DNA from: Pagrus major
Taxonomy: Eukaryota; Chordata; Actinopteri; Spariformes; Sparidae
Direction: 5' to 3'
Assembly: GCF_040436345.1 (NCBI RefSeq)
Contig: NC_133218.1
Coordinates: 7,247,539-7,311,538, forward strand
Length of the DNA: 64,000 bases
The stretch's first letter is position 1. Every line of letters begins with the position of its first letter. Positions 1 to 9,950 of the stretch are shown here, piece after piece. The position numbers and the translations under genes are program-made. The notes beneath the pieces were generated by a model, which made no database searches, was not told the origin of the DNA, and was given only the letters and a program-made list of their open reading frames with translations.

Positions 1-208
1 CAGAGCCAACTGGGACCATATAGTCAATGAGTGAGTTTTCACTGATGCACACATATACATGTGATCAATTGGTGCTGTTACAGTAAAGCTGGGAGTGCAG
101 CCTCACAGACCTGCTATCGTGGCTGTAGACTCTCAAAGTGTCTAACCAAACAGCTCAGAGTTGTTTGCAAAATGACCAAAGCCTGACTTGTTTTTGCCTT
201 TTCCTCAG

Positions 209-1029
209 CTATGGTGGATTCTCCTTTGGAGGACTAATTAACGGAGTGTCCAAACGATTCTCCTCCGAATTTGAGTACAAGCAGGTATTTGTTGTTATTT
301 TCTGTTTTCTGACTGGCTGAATGACCCATTGTTTTCATTTCACATTGACAATTTATGAATAAATTGACATGAACAATTATGCTAATGTTTGCACGAACAT
401 TACATCAGGTACAGTACAAGCACGAACTCTCTATTCAAGTAGTATTACATCCTAATCCTATAGCCTATTTGTACTCCAGAGGCCTCATTATAAAACTTCC
501 CAAGTCTGTTACACTTTAATGCTGTTTCCACTGCGCTGAGTCAAACCAAGCCGCGCTGATTTGCTTTTCTATGTTGGAGAAGCTAACACTGATAGTTTAT
601 AGCTCTAGTTACAAAGTTTCTTTGCCTTAACTTAAAATAAGATATGAGCCCGGATAGGCTAAGACACAGCCATGAGTTTATGAAATGGTTCTGTAATAGG
701 AAGACAGGATTTTTCTTATCTTTGAAATTTAAGTTAAGATAGGACCAAGAGGTTTTATTTCTGCATTATATTTACATTGTTTACACTGACATATTTTTTT
801 TAGTATCGTACTCTACATGCAGAAGTGAATGGCAGTAACCCCTCTCCCCTCTCCCCTCCTTCCTCTCCAGCTGCTGCAGTTCAAAGAAGACAATGCAGGG
901 CAGCTGGGCTCAAGCAGCGCAGCACTTGAGCAGTCACTGGAGAGAACCAAGGCCAACATGAACTGGGTGGCCATGAACAAGGAACACGTGTTGGAATGGT
1001 TCAAAAGTGAAACATCTTCTCCAGTTTAA
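209..1029 (+). CDS. anpep: Aminopeptidase N, C-terminal two coding exons (partial gene)
   Basis: This is the 3' end of a membrane ectopeptidase of the M1 zinc metallopeptidase family, which trims N-terminal residues from peptides at the cell surface. Two exons are visible: 209-284 (after a pyrimidine-rich acceptor, ending CAG before GTATTT) and 871-1029 (acceptor TCTCCAG, stop TAA). Together they encode about 77 residues of the helical ERAP1-like C-terminal domain. The stretch reading YGGFSFGGLINGVSKRFSS, followed by LEQSLERTKANMNWV, aligns by eye with the C-terminus of vertebrate ANPEP. The zinc site (HExxH) and the membrane anchor lie in exons left of the window. The gene converges tail-to-tail with the mesp gene at 2.1-3.0 kb. 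ANPEP also lies next to MESP genes in human, which supports the call over other M1 paralogues such as ENPEP. Confidence 0.9.
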
Positions 1030-1284
1030 CAGATTGCTCTACTGACTTTAACTCTACCTGAAGCCAAATTTATTATTATAAATGTTATGAATGTGACAGA
1101 GCTTGTAAAGTTTTGATTAAGCCTTCTTGTGACTATTTGATACCAAAATCAGGTTTTATATAAGGACATTTTTTATGATGTATGTACTGTCAATATTTGA
1201 GAGATTTTTATAGGAATGTCACAACACAAATGTGTGATGTTCTGTATCACTGTATATTTTTGCATCTGTGGATGGCAGTATTTG

Positions 1285-1290
1285 AATAAA
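1285..1290 (+). terminator. anpep: anpep polyadenylation signal
   Basis: There is a canonical AATAAA about 255 bases after the anpep stop codon. A TG-rich stretch (around 1297-1333) follows at the expected distance for the downstream element. The anpep 3'UTR would therefore be about 275 bases. Confidence 0.7.
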
Positions 1291-1305
1291 AGCAATATGA
1301 CATTG

Positions 1306-1912
1306 TGACATTTTGTGCCTCAACATTTTGTGTTTCAAGACTGCAGGAAAAAAAAACAACCTTTATGGAATGTGAAACGCCTGACTGAAAATAATTGTCC
1401 ACAAAACTTCAGTTATTGTAGGTAGAGCAGCTTCTCATCTGGGCCATTGACAAAGATAACAGTGTTGATATCAATTCACAAATTCGGCTTTAATGACTGA
1501 AACATAATACACTAACTTGTCTTTACCCATATTAAGTTCTGGATCATATAAGGGCCCATCTTCCAACAGAAGAAATTCAACTAACTCAACAGCATTATTG
1601 GCCAAGTTTCAGGGCCTCAACCACCAGCCGTGTTTACACAGGATAGAAAAGGTGCCAATTAACTGGTCCTGGTTCAGCTGCCACTTTTCTCAGTGGGGGT
1701 CTTTCCTTAAGGACTTTAGAGGGGATGTGCTCCCTGTTTAGCACCTCATTGTCCTGCTGACAGCTGCAGTGTTTGTGTAAGGAAGTGGAGGCCGAGCTCT
1801 AAGTCTGTCTGATTTCATTTGTTTAGTTAGAACCAATGATCCCAGAAATAGAGAACAAACAACAAACCCAGTTGGACAAATGCAGCAAAGTCAAGAACTA
1901 TTTTGATAAATA
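1306..1912. other. Intergenic gap between anpep and mesp
   Basis: This short gap separates two convergent transcription units. Open frames here are short, lack splice context and resemble no family I know. I see no repeat or regulatory element that I can name. Confidence 0.5.
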
Positions 1913-2084
1913 ATATTTATTCTGGTCACATCGTAAAAAAAAAATCAATAAATATACACTTCTATATACAAAGAGAAATCACACTTTCTGTTCAAAATAA
2001 CAAAAATTAGAAGTTTTGTCCATAAATGTTGTTCGAGGTCATTGCTGCAATGAAAATAGTTTAGTGGATCGATGGCTGTATCTC
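1913..2084 (-). other. mesp: 3'UTR of the first mesp gene with polyadenylation signal
   Basis: Reading the - strand past the stop codon at 2085-2087 gives about 165 bases of AT-rich untranslated sequence. It ends at an AATAAA hexamer (TTTATT on the + strand at 1916-1921). The cleavage site should be just below 1910. The extent is inferred from the signal only. Confidence 0.55.
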
Positions 2085-3004
2085 TCAGCACTGTGAAGAG
2101 AAGGCATCATTTTGTAGCTGCTGCTGCTGCTGCTGTGGCATCCAGTACTGCTCGCTGGTGAAACAAACTCCACTCGAGACCTGAAGACAGAAGATAGATT
2201 TTGGTTACAAACTCAACTTTAACAGTTGAAAATAAACAGATTCTTAATAAACAAGGCCATCAAAAAGAAAATAATTAATAGTTAAGTAGTGAAATTAATT
2301 TTTTGAACATGATCTGAACATACCTGATATGAGGGCTGCAGAGAGGCTGTGCTCATGATGTTACAGTTTGGTTCTTGTGGGCTGCAGCTGGCTGTTGGCT
2401 GACCCAGGAACTGGCTCAAGGTCTGGGACTGCTTCACAAAGCCTGACGATCTCCTCTGCTCCAGCGCCTCCTCGCTGATGCCCAGCTGATCTGACAGGTA
2501 GGAGATGTAGCGGATGGTGAGGCGCAGTGTGTCGATCTTGGTCAGGGTCTGTCCAGCTGGTGCCACTGAGGGCGGCAGGTATGTCCTGAGGTGCTGCATG
2601 GCCTTGGTCAGATCCCTCATCCTCAGCTTCTCCCTCTCGCTGGCTGTCTCCCGCTTCTTTCCTGGATACCTGGACCTGGATTTCTTTGTGGCAGGTTCGG
2701 TTGTGGCAGAACTGGAGCAGGGCAGACTCTGTGTCTCGTGGGTCGGATGAGGTGCTGCCGGGCTGTTGAAGATGAAACAGTCCAAAGGGTTCTGTTTGTT
2801 TCCGGCAGTCTGGAGGGAGGTGGGGGAGAAGCAGAAGGAGTCCACAGAAGAGGTGGGAGACAGGCTGCTCCCAGCGCTGAAGTAACCAGTGTCTGAAGCT
2901 GGATCATAGGCCAGAGGATCATAAGACTTGTCCAGCAGGGACTCGCAGTCAAACAGGAAAGAATTGTCCTGGAGCTGGAGAGAAGAGCAGTAGGACATCT
3001 CCAT
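2085..3004 (-). CDS. mesp: Mesoderm posterior (MesP) family bHLH factor, anpep-proximal paralogue
   Basis: A bHLH transcription factor of the MesP family, nuclear, which in vertebrates acts in the anterior presomitic mesoderm to set segment borders and rostro-caudal identity. The two coding exons are 2324-3004 (227 codons) and 2085-2180 (31 codons plus TGA), with donor CAG/GTATGT and acceptor TTCAG, phase 0; total 258 residues. The N-terminus is Ser/Pro-rich. The bHLH spans about residues 116-172. Its basic region ASEREKLRMRDLTKAM, the loop PPSVAPAGQTLTKI and helix 2 are diagnostic of MesP proteins. Exon 2 encodes a short tail with six glutamines from a CAG run (2118-2135), which may vary in length. 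The start is the first Met (MEMSYCSS), just below the promoter-proximal T-box sites. Whether it is the teleost a or b paralogue is not resolved from sequence alone. Confidence 0.9.
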
Positions 3005-3123
3005 AGCTGCTGTTGTAGTTGTAGTTTAAGTTGGTGCTGTGGCTGTGAGCTCTTCCCTGAGCTGTCGGTGTGTTGCTGGTGAGGCAGGCAGAGGATAGTG
3101 AGGAGGACCAGAGAGGCTGCTCC

Positions 3124-3155
3124 ATATATGTGGTGGGAGGTGTGAGGTTGCACCT
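3124..3155 (-). promoter_or_regulatory. mesp: Proximal promoter of first mesp gene: inverted T-box pair and weak TATA
   Basis: An inverted pair of T-box half-sites, AGGTGTGA and the complement of AGGTGC, occupies 3138-3155, about 135-150 bases upstream of the ATG. A TATA-like ATATAT lies at 3124-3129 on the gene side. The same 18-bp arrangement occurs upstream of the second mesp gene. A Notch-effector (RBPJ) type site, CATGGGAA, lies at 3220-3227. In mouse, Tbx6 together with Notch activates Mesp2, and in zebrafish tbx6 is needed for mesp expression. Function here is inferred from motif and position. Confidence 0.55.
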
Positions 3156-3621
3156 CCGGCAGCCACCTCTGGTCCTGAGAAGCTCTGGGAGCAGGGCTGA
3201 CACGTAGGCCAGGGGGTCCCATGGGAAACAAGTCTGCTCCAGAAGAAGGTGTGAGCTGGTGGCTTGCGTGGGGATCATAAAGTAGACAAATTCACACTAT
3301 ACACTGCTGCAGCCGGGAACATGACAGGGGTTGTGAGAGTGAGTGAAGAGTGTCATTGGCTGTGAATGGAAGAAGCTAAATGATCTGTTATAAAATATAC
3401 ACTAGTCCAATATCACGTTATTATTAATGGCTGATTAAAATGTAACAGTATGGGTCTCATGATCAGTCAGTCACAGAAGTCAACTTTATGTCCCATCATC
3501 ATCCATATCCGGTAAAAGTTCATCGAGACACTGAGGTTAATATGACAGTTCTACATCTCTTCCTCTCTGCCCTGGTATCCATCAGGAGGTCAGGTCGGAG
3601 AAGTGTGCCGGGGCAGCTGTG

Positions 3622-3642
3622 AGGTGTGAGGAGTTTACACCT
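3622..3642. promoter_or_regulatory. Second inverted T-box pair upstream of first mesp gene
   Basis: AGGTGTGA at 3622-3629 faces TACACCT at 3636-3642, about 620 bases upstream of the first mesp ATG. It resembles the promoter-proximal pair but with a longer spacer. An RBPJ-like core (complement GTGGGAA) lies at about 3840-3846. Confidence 0.4.
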
Positions 3643-5379
3643 CGTTCTGTTTGGACAGCAGTAGACCTCACTGGCCTGGGAACCCTGATCCACACAGAAA
3701 GAGTGTGCAGCACCAATAACTACACACACTTATTTGAGGAACTGGGCCTAACTGTGTTTTATGAGCATTAATAATATATAAAAAAAAATAATAATTAAAA
3801 AAAACACATAGGAAGTTCAAGTCTCCTTTGCAAAGGAAGTTTCCCACCCCTTACCTGGTCAGATAAATGTTAAATAGAAAAAATCTCAGTTTCTAGATCG
3901 CTAACATTAAGAACCACCCAGTTAATGTCCCTGTGATTGAGGAATTCGGATGTTGGAGATAAGTGTTTCATAAATTTCGCAATAAGAGCTTGGTTGGAGG
4001 GATTCTGATAAGAGCATATTATAAAGAGTTATGAAGATTGATTCTGATCATGTCGATGATGATCATGATTTATCATGCTGTCAGTTATTCAACTCGATTT
4101 AAGATCTACTTTGCAGCTTTGTGTCTCTTAAGAAGTCTTTTCATTCTTTCCTCAACATTTTTTCCTTTGTATACCATTTTTATTGTAGTAAATATTATTA
4201 CCGTATCACATCTTTAATCACTGTTTCATTTGAAACAACAGAAAGTGAATTTAAAGCACTAACTTGCCTAACATGCTATTTTTTGTGTTGGTGTTTTTAA
4301 TGTTGACAGGAAGTTGATTTCTGTATTTTACAGATATATCATAGAATCAGTGATTCGTTGCTATGAGAAACTGTAGAAAGCTCTAGCTCTTTGAAACAAG
4401 AATCCTCAAGTATCTGACAATCTGTGTTATGATGTATATTTTATGCTACAAAAAGAATTTTAGAAGATCTGACCTGAACTGAAAATGACAATATTGAACC
4501 CAATGGTGTGTTTTCTATTCATTCACACAATTCATTTAATCTCTGAGAGCAGGGTTGTTATTTTTGAAGGTATCAGTGGATCTTCTCTGATATTTCTGTG
4601 GATTTGATGGTCAGGTGTTGGCCGTGGATCTGAGTCTCGAGCAGCGTTCCCACAAACCGCCGCGTCACATTTGACTCCTGCTCCGCAGCAGAGGTGCAAC
4701 CCATGAGTGGGATGTGTGAACTGGCCTCACACAGCTCCCCATCACCTCAGTTATGCAAGAAAAACAGACATCTGAAATGAGAATCATGCAAGGATGGGAA
4801 TCTTCTCGGGACATAAAAACATTGGAAGAACTTTAGTTTGAAATGCTGTTTTAACTGATTGTGGTGGGGCTGGTTTAGTTTTTTTTCATTTGTCTTGAGT
4901 TATAAAGTGTGTGAAGTGACACCAGACCTGACAGCTGACCCAAGGACTAGTCCCTACAGTGACCCTCGATCCCCCTGCATGATTATGTGACAGGACATTA
5001 CATGAGTCACTTAGCATTCCCAGTATTAATCTGTCACTGTTACACACACAAATGACCTGTTGCTCTGTAATGTAAAGGTAGCTTTTTTAATACAAGCACT
5101 CTTTAATGAGGTACCTATCATGTGGTAGAGACTGACACTCATATAAAACGACTGATATCACTTATTACAACTTAAATTAGCACATTAGTGTTGGTTGATT
5201 TAAATTGAAAACTTTTACAGATGGCATCCTTCCAATTACACACTGAAAAAACTGAGGAATATCAGTTTTCCTGAAAATAATTAACCTGTTTCAGTATATA
5301 CTGGGGAAATAACCTCTTTCATTATTCTGTTTCAAATAATAAACTTTAACTGACTTCTAACTTCCTCACAACATCCCCA

Positions 5380-5790
5380 GCTGTCAACTTTCTTCTCTGC
5401 CTCCCGGGCTGATGATAGAGAGGATCTGCCTTCTCTTAATCCACATTAGCTCTGACGGTGTTTACTCACATGTAATGAGTGAATAATCAGCACTGCAGTG
5501 CTAACCCTTTCATCCCGAGCCCTTTTAGCCCACAGGGTTTATTAGCTCTTCTGTGATAAAAGACCTAAGTGAGTGTATTAGGCTTTGTGTTAGGTTTGCT
5601 GCTTGCATTTCAAATGAACTGCATGTATGTGGCAAACTAAACACCGGGGCCTAATTCTCCTGCCTGCTATGCAGATCCACTCTCTTCCATGAATATTAAA
5701 GGCCTCACTGTTGGCTCTGGCAGGTAATTAGGGCTGCAGGTGAGAGAAAAGGGGGATTGAGTCAGGAGGCTCTTATGTCTTAGTCTAGAC
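5380..5790. promoter_or_regulatory. Candidate conserved enhancer between the mesp genes
   Basis: This region is free of recognisable repeats and has more balanced base composition than its surroundings. It carries several homeodomain-type cores (TAATTAGG, ATGAATATTAAAGG, GCCTAATTC) and E-box-like words. It has no open frame of note. Enhancer status is an inference from texture and position; cross-species alignment was not available. Confidence 0.25.
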
Positions 5791-6880
5791 TTAGCGGTGC
5801 CAAGGACCTCTCTGTGTTTGCAGAGCCCCATTAACAAAGATACACTAAATAAACTAGCTAACCTGTGTCAGAGGCTGATCTCTGCTCTGCTGTGAACAAA
5901 CCTGAGACTAATATTCCTCACAATCTTCAGACCATGGGAGAAAAAGTTACTAATGTTTCTGGAAAGGCGTGTGCTCTGTGTTAATTGGTTATGTTACTTG
6001 ATCCCATGTTTAGGGTGTTTATGGTACATAATATTCACATAGGAAGCTACAGCTGTTGTTGCAGAGTAAATGTAGTTTTAATAAGAGCAAGTAAGAATGA
6101 GTTGTGCTCTCCTTGTGGATATGGGAGCATATTAATAATAAGCAAACAGAAACATTCCACAGACAGTTTTGCGTAAACCTTAATGTGTTATATACTATTT
6201 CATATTTCTATTTAAATCAGGGCTTAAAACATTCATATTTACTGTGACTCTCTTTTTAAATCTGTAACTCTTTGTTTTTATTGTCTTTTACATGCAGTTT
6301 CTTTATTTCCTTTATCTCTAACCATGTACTTTTTGCTTTTTGTTTTTTAATGTATATCTAAGCTCTTGTAAAGCACTTTAAATGGCCTTGTGTCTGAATG
6401 GTGCGAAAAATAAGCTTGCCTTGTGCCACATGATCTTATATGGATTTTCTTTTCTAAAATCGAAAAGTTTAAGTTTAAAGTCTTCCAAACTTTGAGCCAT
6501 GGAGCCATCAGTGATATTATTAGTAACACCTGTTCTTCTGCTGCTGGAGTAAGACCAGGAAAATGCCAACTGTTGTGATTTGGTTTGAAATTCCCTCTTT
6601 GTGTTTCCTTGTTTAGCTGTACAGGAAGTAAAGAAGACTTTGGACGATGACACACTTTATTTGGCTAATCCAGACATATGAAGCGTCACATTACCTGAAG
6701 ACAAACTCTGGAATGCATTTTTGCATAAAATGTGCACTGTGGATTTTGCCCCCATCACTTAGTAGTGAGAGGGGATCTCGTCATTGCCATTATGAACATT
6801 AGCAGTGAGCAAGCAAACACGAGCTGGACACCTGACAAAATAACCTTTAACATATATTTTAACAATCTTGAAGCTATTTA

Positions 6881-7235
6881 GAGGTGCAATATGTAGTTTG
6901 GGGGAAGAGGATTGAAAGATCTACATCAACTCTTTTTATGCCTAAACAAAGTCGACAAACTCTCTTTGTTTTCATGACTGAATAAACTGAATAAACAAAC
7001 TGACCTTAAAGGACAACACAGTTTCAAACTGATTTACTTTGTTTATATATGGCGGGCCCTGCCACCTTTCTAGCTTCAAACGGTGTTCTGGGACCTTATT
7101 TTCCTCTGAGAACAGCTTATTTATTCAGTTATGGCAAAAATAAATATTTCTGAGTTTGTATTATTACCTCATTAATATTGTAAATAGTTGAAATACTGAG
7201 TTTGAATTTCTTATCCAAAACTACATAGTGTCCCC
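6881..7235. mobile_element. Non-autonomous TTAA-type element, family A, copy 1
   Basis: The element has terminal inverted sequence (AGGTGCAATATGTAGTTTGG against the complement of CCAAAACTACATAGTGTCCC). It is followed by TTAA on the right and TTTA on the left. It is the reverse-orientation relative of the element at 50433-50772: both share internal blocks such as GGTGGCAGGGYCCGCCA and TTCTGGGACCTT. TTAA flanks suggest a piggyBac-like transposase in trans. Confidence 0.65.
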
Positions 7236-7239
7236 TTAA

Positions 7240-8491
7240 GGCAAAACAAAACAAGTGGGTGGGTGGGAAAAACGGGTGTTTGTTAAAGGGTTTCACTCTC
7301 TATCTCATAGCTTCTGTGACAAGCTATTTGCTCAGAAGGAGACAAACTACAAATGAACACTCATTCTAAGAATCCACCACCATGCAGTGGGATCACACCA
7401 GCTGTAATGCCCGTCAACACGAATACTCAGTAGTGATTATTACATTATTACATGAGAGAAAACCCATCTTCACCTTGTTTTTGATCTCAACTACACACCT
7501 GTAAAGTTTCAGGACTGCATCTGGCACGGTTGTGACACTATTGCGATTACAAAATCTTATCACTAACAGACAGAAATATAAACACGTGGCAAAATATTCT
7601 TAACTGCTTTGTGATTGTTCCCACGACAAACGATATTAATTTGAAGACTCTTTGCAATAAATGATTGTTTGAGCAAAACATTGATATATCACCATTTAAG
7701 TTGACTTGATGAATTTGTGAGCAAACGCTGGCTTTGTTTCACATCCAGCAGTTATTGTATCATCATTCATTCATCTGAAGTGGATGTTCTGTGTTTTTGA
7801 TCTCTACCAACTACTGAGGGAAATATCTGGCTATTCAGCTGATAAATGATCCGCTTCACAAATTAGTTGCTGACTCTGTCTGAGCAATAAATGTATGGTG
7901 GGCTTTTAGAGCTTTTTCTCTGAAAACAGCTATCTCCCAGGGCAAAGACAACGACACGAGAGCAATGAAAGTGAACTAAAACAGTAAAGTCATGGGATGG
8001 ACAGCTGAACGATGAGTTGAAACTGACTGTGAAGCTCCACTGAGCAGAGGTGAGCAGCACATTCAGCTAAAATGTTTTGTAGGTTCATCAGCGAGTGACC
8101 ACTTTAACATTGTCACAGTGTATGAGCTTCTTTTTTGTATACTTTGTAAGTGACTACAACATTTATGGTGGGCTAATTGTGTATTTTTAGGATTAACACT
8201 GGTAACCATCAATTACAAGTTAACCTTTCCTCTGGATAATAGGCCACTGTTGATCTTGTAGGGTGCATGTGTGCCTTTATGACCAGCAGAGGGCACTCTT
8301 AGCATTTTTCCCTGAGCATCAGCCCCATCCTGCCTCATAGTCTGTAAGGTAAAGTCACATACACTGTATAACTGTGAGGTAATGTGTCATGCTCAGGAAT
8401 ATGTCACAAATGTGGTGAACTACCCTTTACCTACAACTGCGTCACAGGAGCAATACTTCGAATGATGACGAAACAAGAGACATTTCAATAT
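7240..8491. other. Intergenic region 3' of second mesp gene
   Basis: No gene is seen. The sequence is AT-rich with short chance open frames. A CTCF-like motif lies at 8283-8297 and is listed separately. Confidence 0.45.
8283..8297 (+). promoter_or_regulatory. CTCF-like motif, forward
   Basis: CCAGCAGAGGGCACT matches the core vertebrate CTCF consensus at all informative positions I can recall. It lies about 400 bases past the 3' end of the second mesp coding region. Binding is inferred. Confidence 0.45.
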
Positions 8492-8692
8492 TTTATTATA
8501 AATAGTGGTATAAAGAAATATAAAAATAGTTAGACATATTAATATTTACATGGTACATTTCACAGTACAAATAAATAACATGTAGAATAGCATATATATT
8601 TCGAATAAATTACTAGTTTCACAGTGAGGCAGTACAAACAGAGAAGTAGTCTGTGTCTGTTGTTGGATGATGACGGTGCAGTGTTGGGGCGT
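8492..8692 (-). other. mesp: 3'UTR of the second mesp gene
   Basis: About 200 bases of AT-rich sequence follow the stop codon and end at a - strand AATAAA (TTTATT on + at 8492-8497). There are no stable features beyond the signal. The extent is inferred from the hexamer. Confidence 0.5.
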
Positions 8693-9596
8693 TTAACCCC
8701 AATACTCTCTGGGAACCAGCGGCATGCAGAAGTCCTCGGCACACATCTGTATTAAAAAAAAATCAAAAGGGAATTTGATTAGGATTTGGTACATTTATTT
8801 CAAAAAGTGTGTAATTTTTCTATACAGAAAGTTTTAAAATGATGTTCTTGTGTAAATTCTGACATACCTGACAGGAGGGCTGTGTGGCTGGAGGCGACTG
8901 CAGGATGACATCCATGCTCATGTCTCCCTGAGGAGCTCCAATGTACTGATCCATTCCAAAACCACAGCTCCCAGAATGCAGCATGGTGTTCTGGTGAAAC
9001 TGGGCTGGGTACAGGCCCTGGTTCAGGCTCTGGTTCTGCAGCTGGGCCTCCTGCCTTCCCATGGAGCTGTGCTGGAAGTAGCTGAGGATGTCGGGTGAGG
9101 AGGTGTCGCTGGCCGAGGTGTCTCCTTGTTCCCTCCTCTGAAACAGCGCCTCCTCGCTGAGGCCCAGCTGCGCCGACAGGTAGGAGATGTACCGGATGGT
9201 GAGGCGGAGGGTCTCTATTTTTGTCAGAGTCTGTCCGGCGGGGGCCACCGAGGGCGGCAGGTAGGACCTGAGGTGATGCATAGCCTTAGTCAGATCCCTC
9301 ATCCTCAGCTTCTCCTTCTCGCTGGCGCTCTCCCTCTGCTTGCTGCGAATCCGGTTTCCTCGGCCTGGCTTCCTGCCACGTTCAGACCGGGAGCAGGGGG
9401 AAGACTTCTGGGAAAATCCAGTCTTTGCTGCCTTAGGAGTGGACTGTGGCAGCCGCTGGTAGGAAGGAGAGAGACTGGAGTCCATAGAGGTGACAGGGGA
9501 GAGGGTTTCTGGAGAGGAGATGCTAGAGAGGTCCGAGTCGGAGCACCACTGGTACTGCAGGCTGTAGTTGAGCAGAGGCACAGAGGAGGTATCCAT
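8693..9596 (-). CDS. mesp: Mesoderm posterior (MesP) family bHLH factor, sv2b-proximal paralogue
   Basis: This is the second MesP-type bHLH regulator, in tandem and same orientation with the first. The exons are 8868-9596 (243 codons) and 8693-8746 (17 codons plus TAA), with donor CAG/GTATGT and acceptor ATACAG, phase 0; total 260 residues. The N-terminus is rich in Ser and Pro, followed by a basic Arg/Lys stretch at about residues 70-87. The bHLH spans about residues 88-144, is nearly identical to that of the first gene and ends with LSAQLGLSEEAL. Exon 2 gives a short tail MCAEDFCMPLVPREYWG. The intron (121 bases) lies at the same codon position as in the neighbour, so the pair arose by duplication. 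The start Met lies 76 bases below a TATAAA. Teleosts usually have an a and a b paralogue; I cannot assign which this is. Confidence 0.9.
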
Positions 9597-9671
9597 GTTG
9601 TGTAGAGGTACTCAGTGGTCTGACTGGAGAGACTGGGAAGCTGTGAGTGCTGCTCAGCTCTGTTGCACTGG

Positions 9672-9715
9672 TTTATAAGTCCGGGGCCAGGCCACAGAGG
9701 TGTGAAGTGACACCT
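9672..9715 (-). promoter_or_regulatory. mesp: Proximal promoter of second mesp gene: TATA box and inverted T-box pair
   Basis: On the - strand TATAAA lies at 9672-9677, about 75 bases above the ATG. Just upstream is the palindrome AGGTGTGAAGTGACACCT (9698-9715), two T-box half-sites face to face. The first mesp gene has the same 18-bp arrangement followed by the same CCG-CAG type flank. Activation by Tbx6-class factors is the obvious reading but is inferred. Confidence 0.65.
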
Positions 9716-9765
9716 CCGCAGATTCTCACAAACCGTCACTGTCTAAAGCAGAGGCCCCTGAACAG

Positions 9766-9771
9766 ACACAC

Positions 9772-9851
<80 letters not shown>
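9766..9851. repeat. (CA)n microsatellite in the second mesp upstream region
   Basis: About 43 CA units with one G interruption near the left end, lying between the proximal T-box pair and a further T-box site at 9927. It is likely length-polymorphic and able to form Z-DNA. Confidence 0.95.
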
Positions 9852-9854
<3 letters not shown>

Positions 9855-9926
9855 CTGACAGGGACCTGGTCTCAGTAGCTCTCCCTCTCCTCCTCTGTGT
9901 CTGGGAAAGTTCAGCTACAAGAGTGG

Positions 9927-9950
9927 AGGTGTGAATTTTGACTCCTGCTC
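9927..9950 (+). promoter_or_regulatory. Distal T-box half-site and shared 14-base word
   Basis: AGGTGTGA at 9927-9934 is followed directly by TTTGACTCCTGCTC (9937-9950). The same 14-base word occurs at 4670-4683 upstream of the first mesp gene, there next to CACATTTGAC and AGGTGCAA. This suggests a duplicated upstream regulatory block. Confidence 0.4.

Larger units (their letters stand above)
3156..6880. other. Upstream and intergenic region between the two mesp genes, proximal part
   Basis: No coding gene is seen. The stretch holds the T-box sites described separately, an RBPJ-like TTCCCAC at 4648-4654, and a 14-base word (4670-4683) shared with the region upstream of the second mesp gene. 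It also holds a non-repetitive, homeodomain-site-rich patch around 5380-5790. The remainder is AT-rich single-copy-looking sequence with short chance open frames only. Confidence 0.5.

Noticed and set aside
2623-3278. Alternative - strand frames of 202 and 109 codons over the first mesp gene
   Set aside because: They overlap the bHLH gene in other frames, have Ser/Thr/Pro-rich low-complexity content and show no family match.
9647-9934. Open frame dominated by His-Thr repeats
   Set aside because: It is a translation of the CA microsatellite, not a gene. The same applies to 13825-14148.
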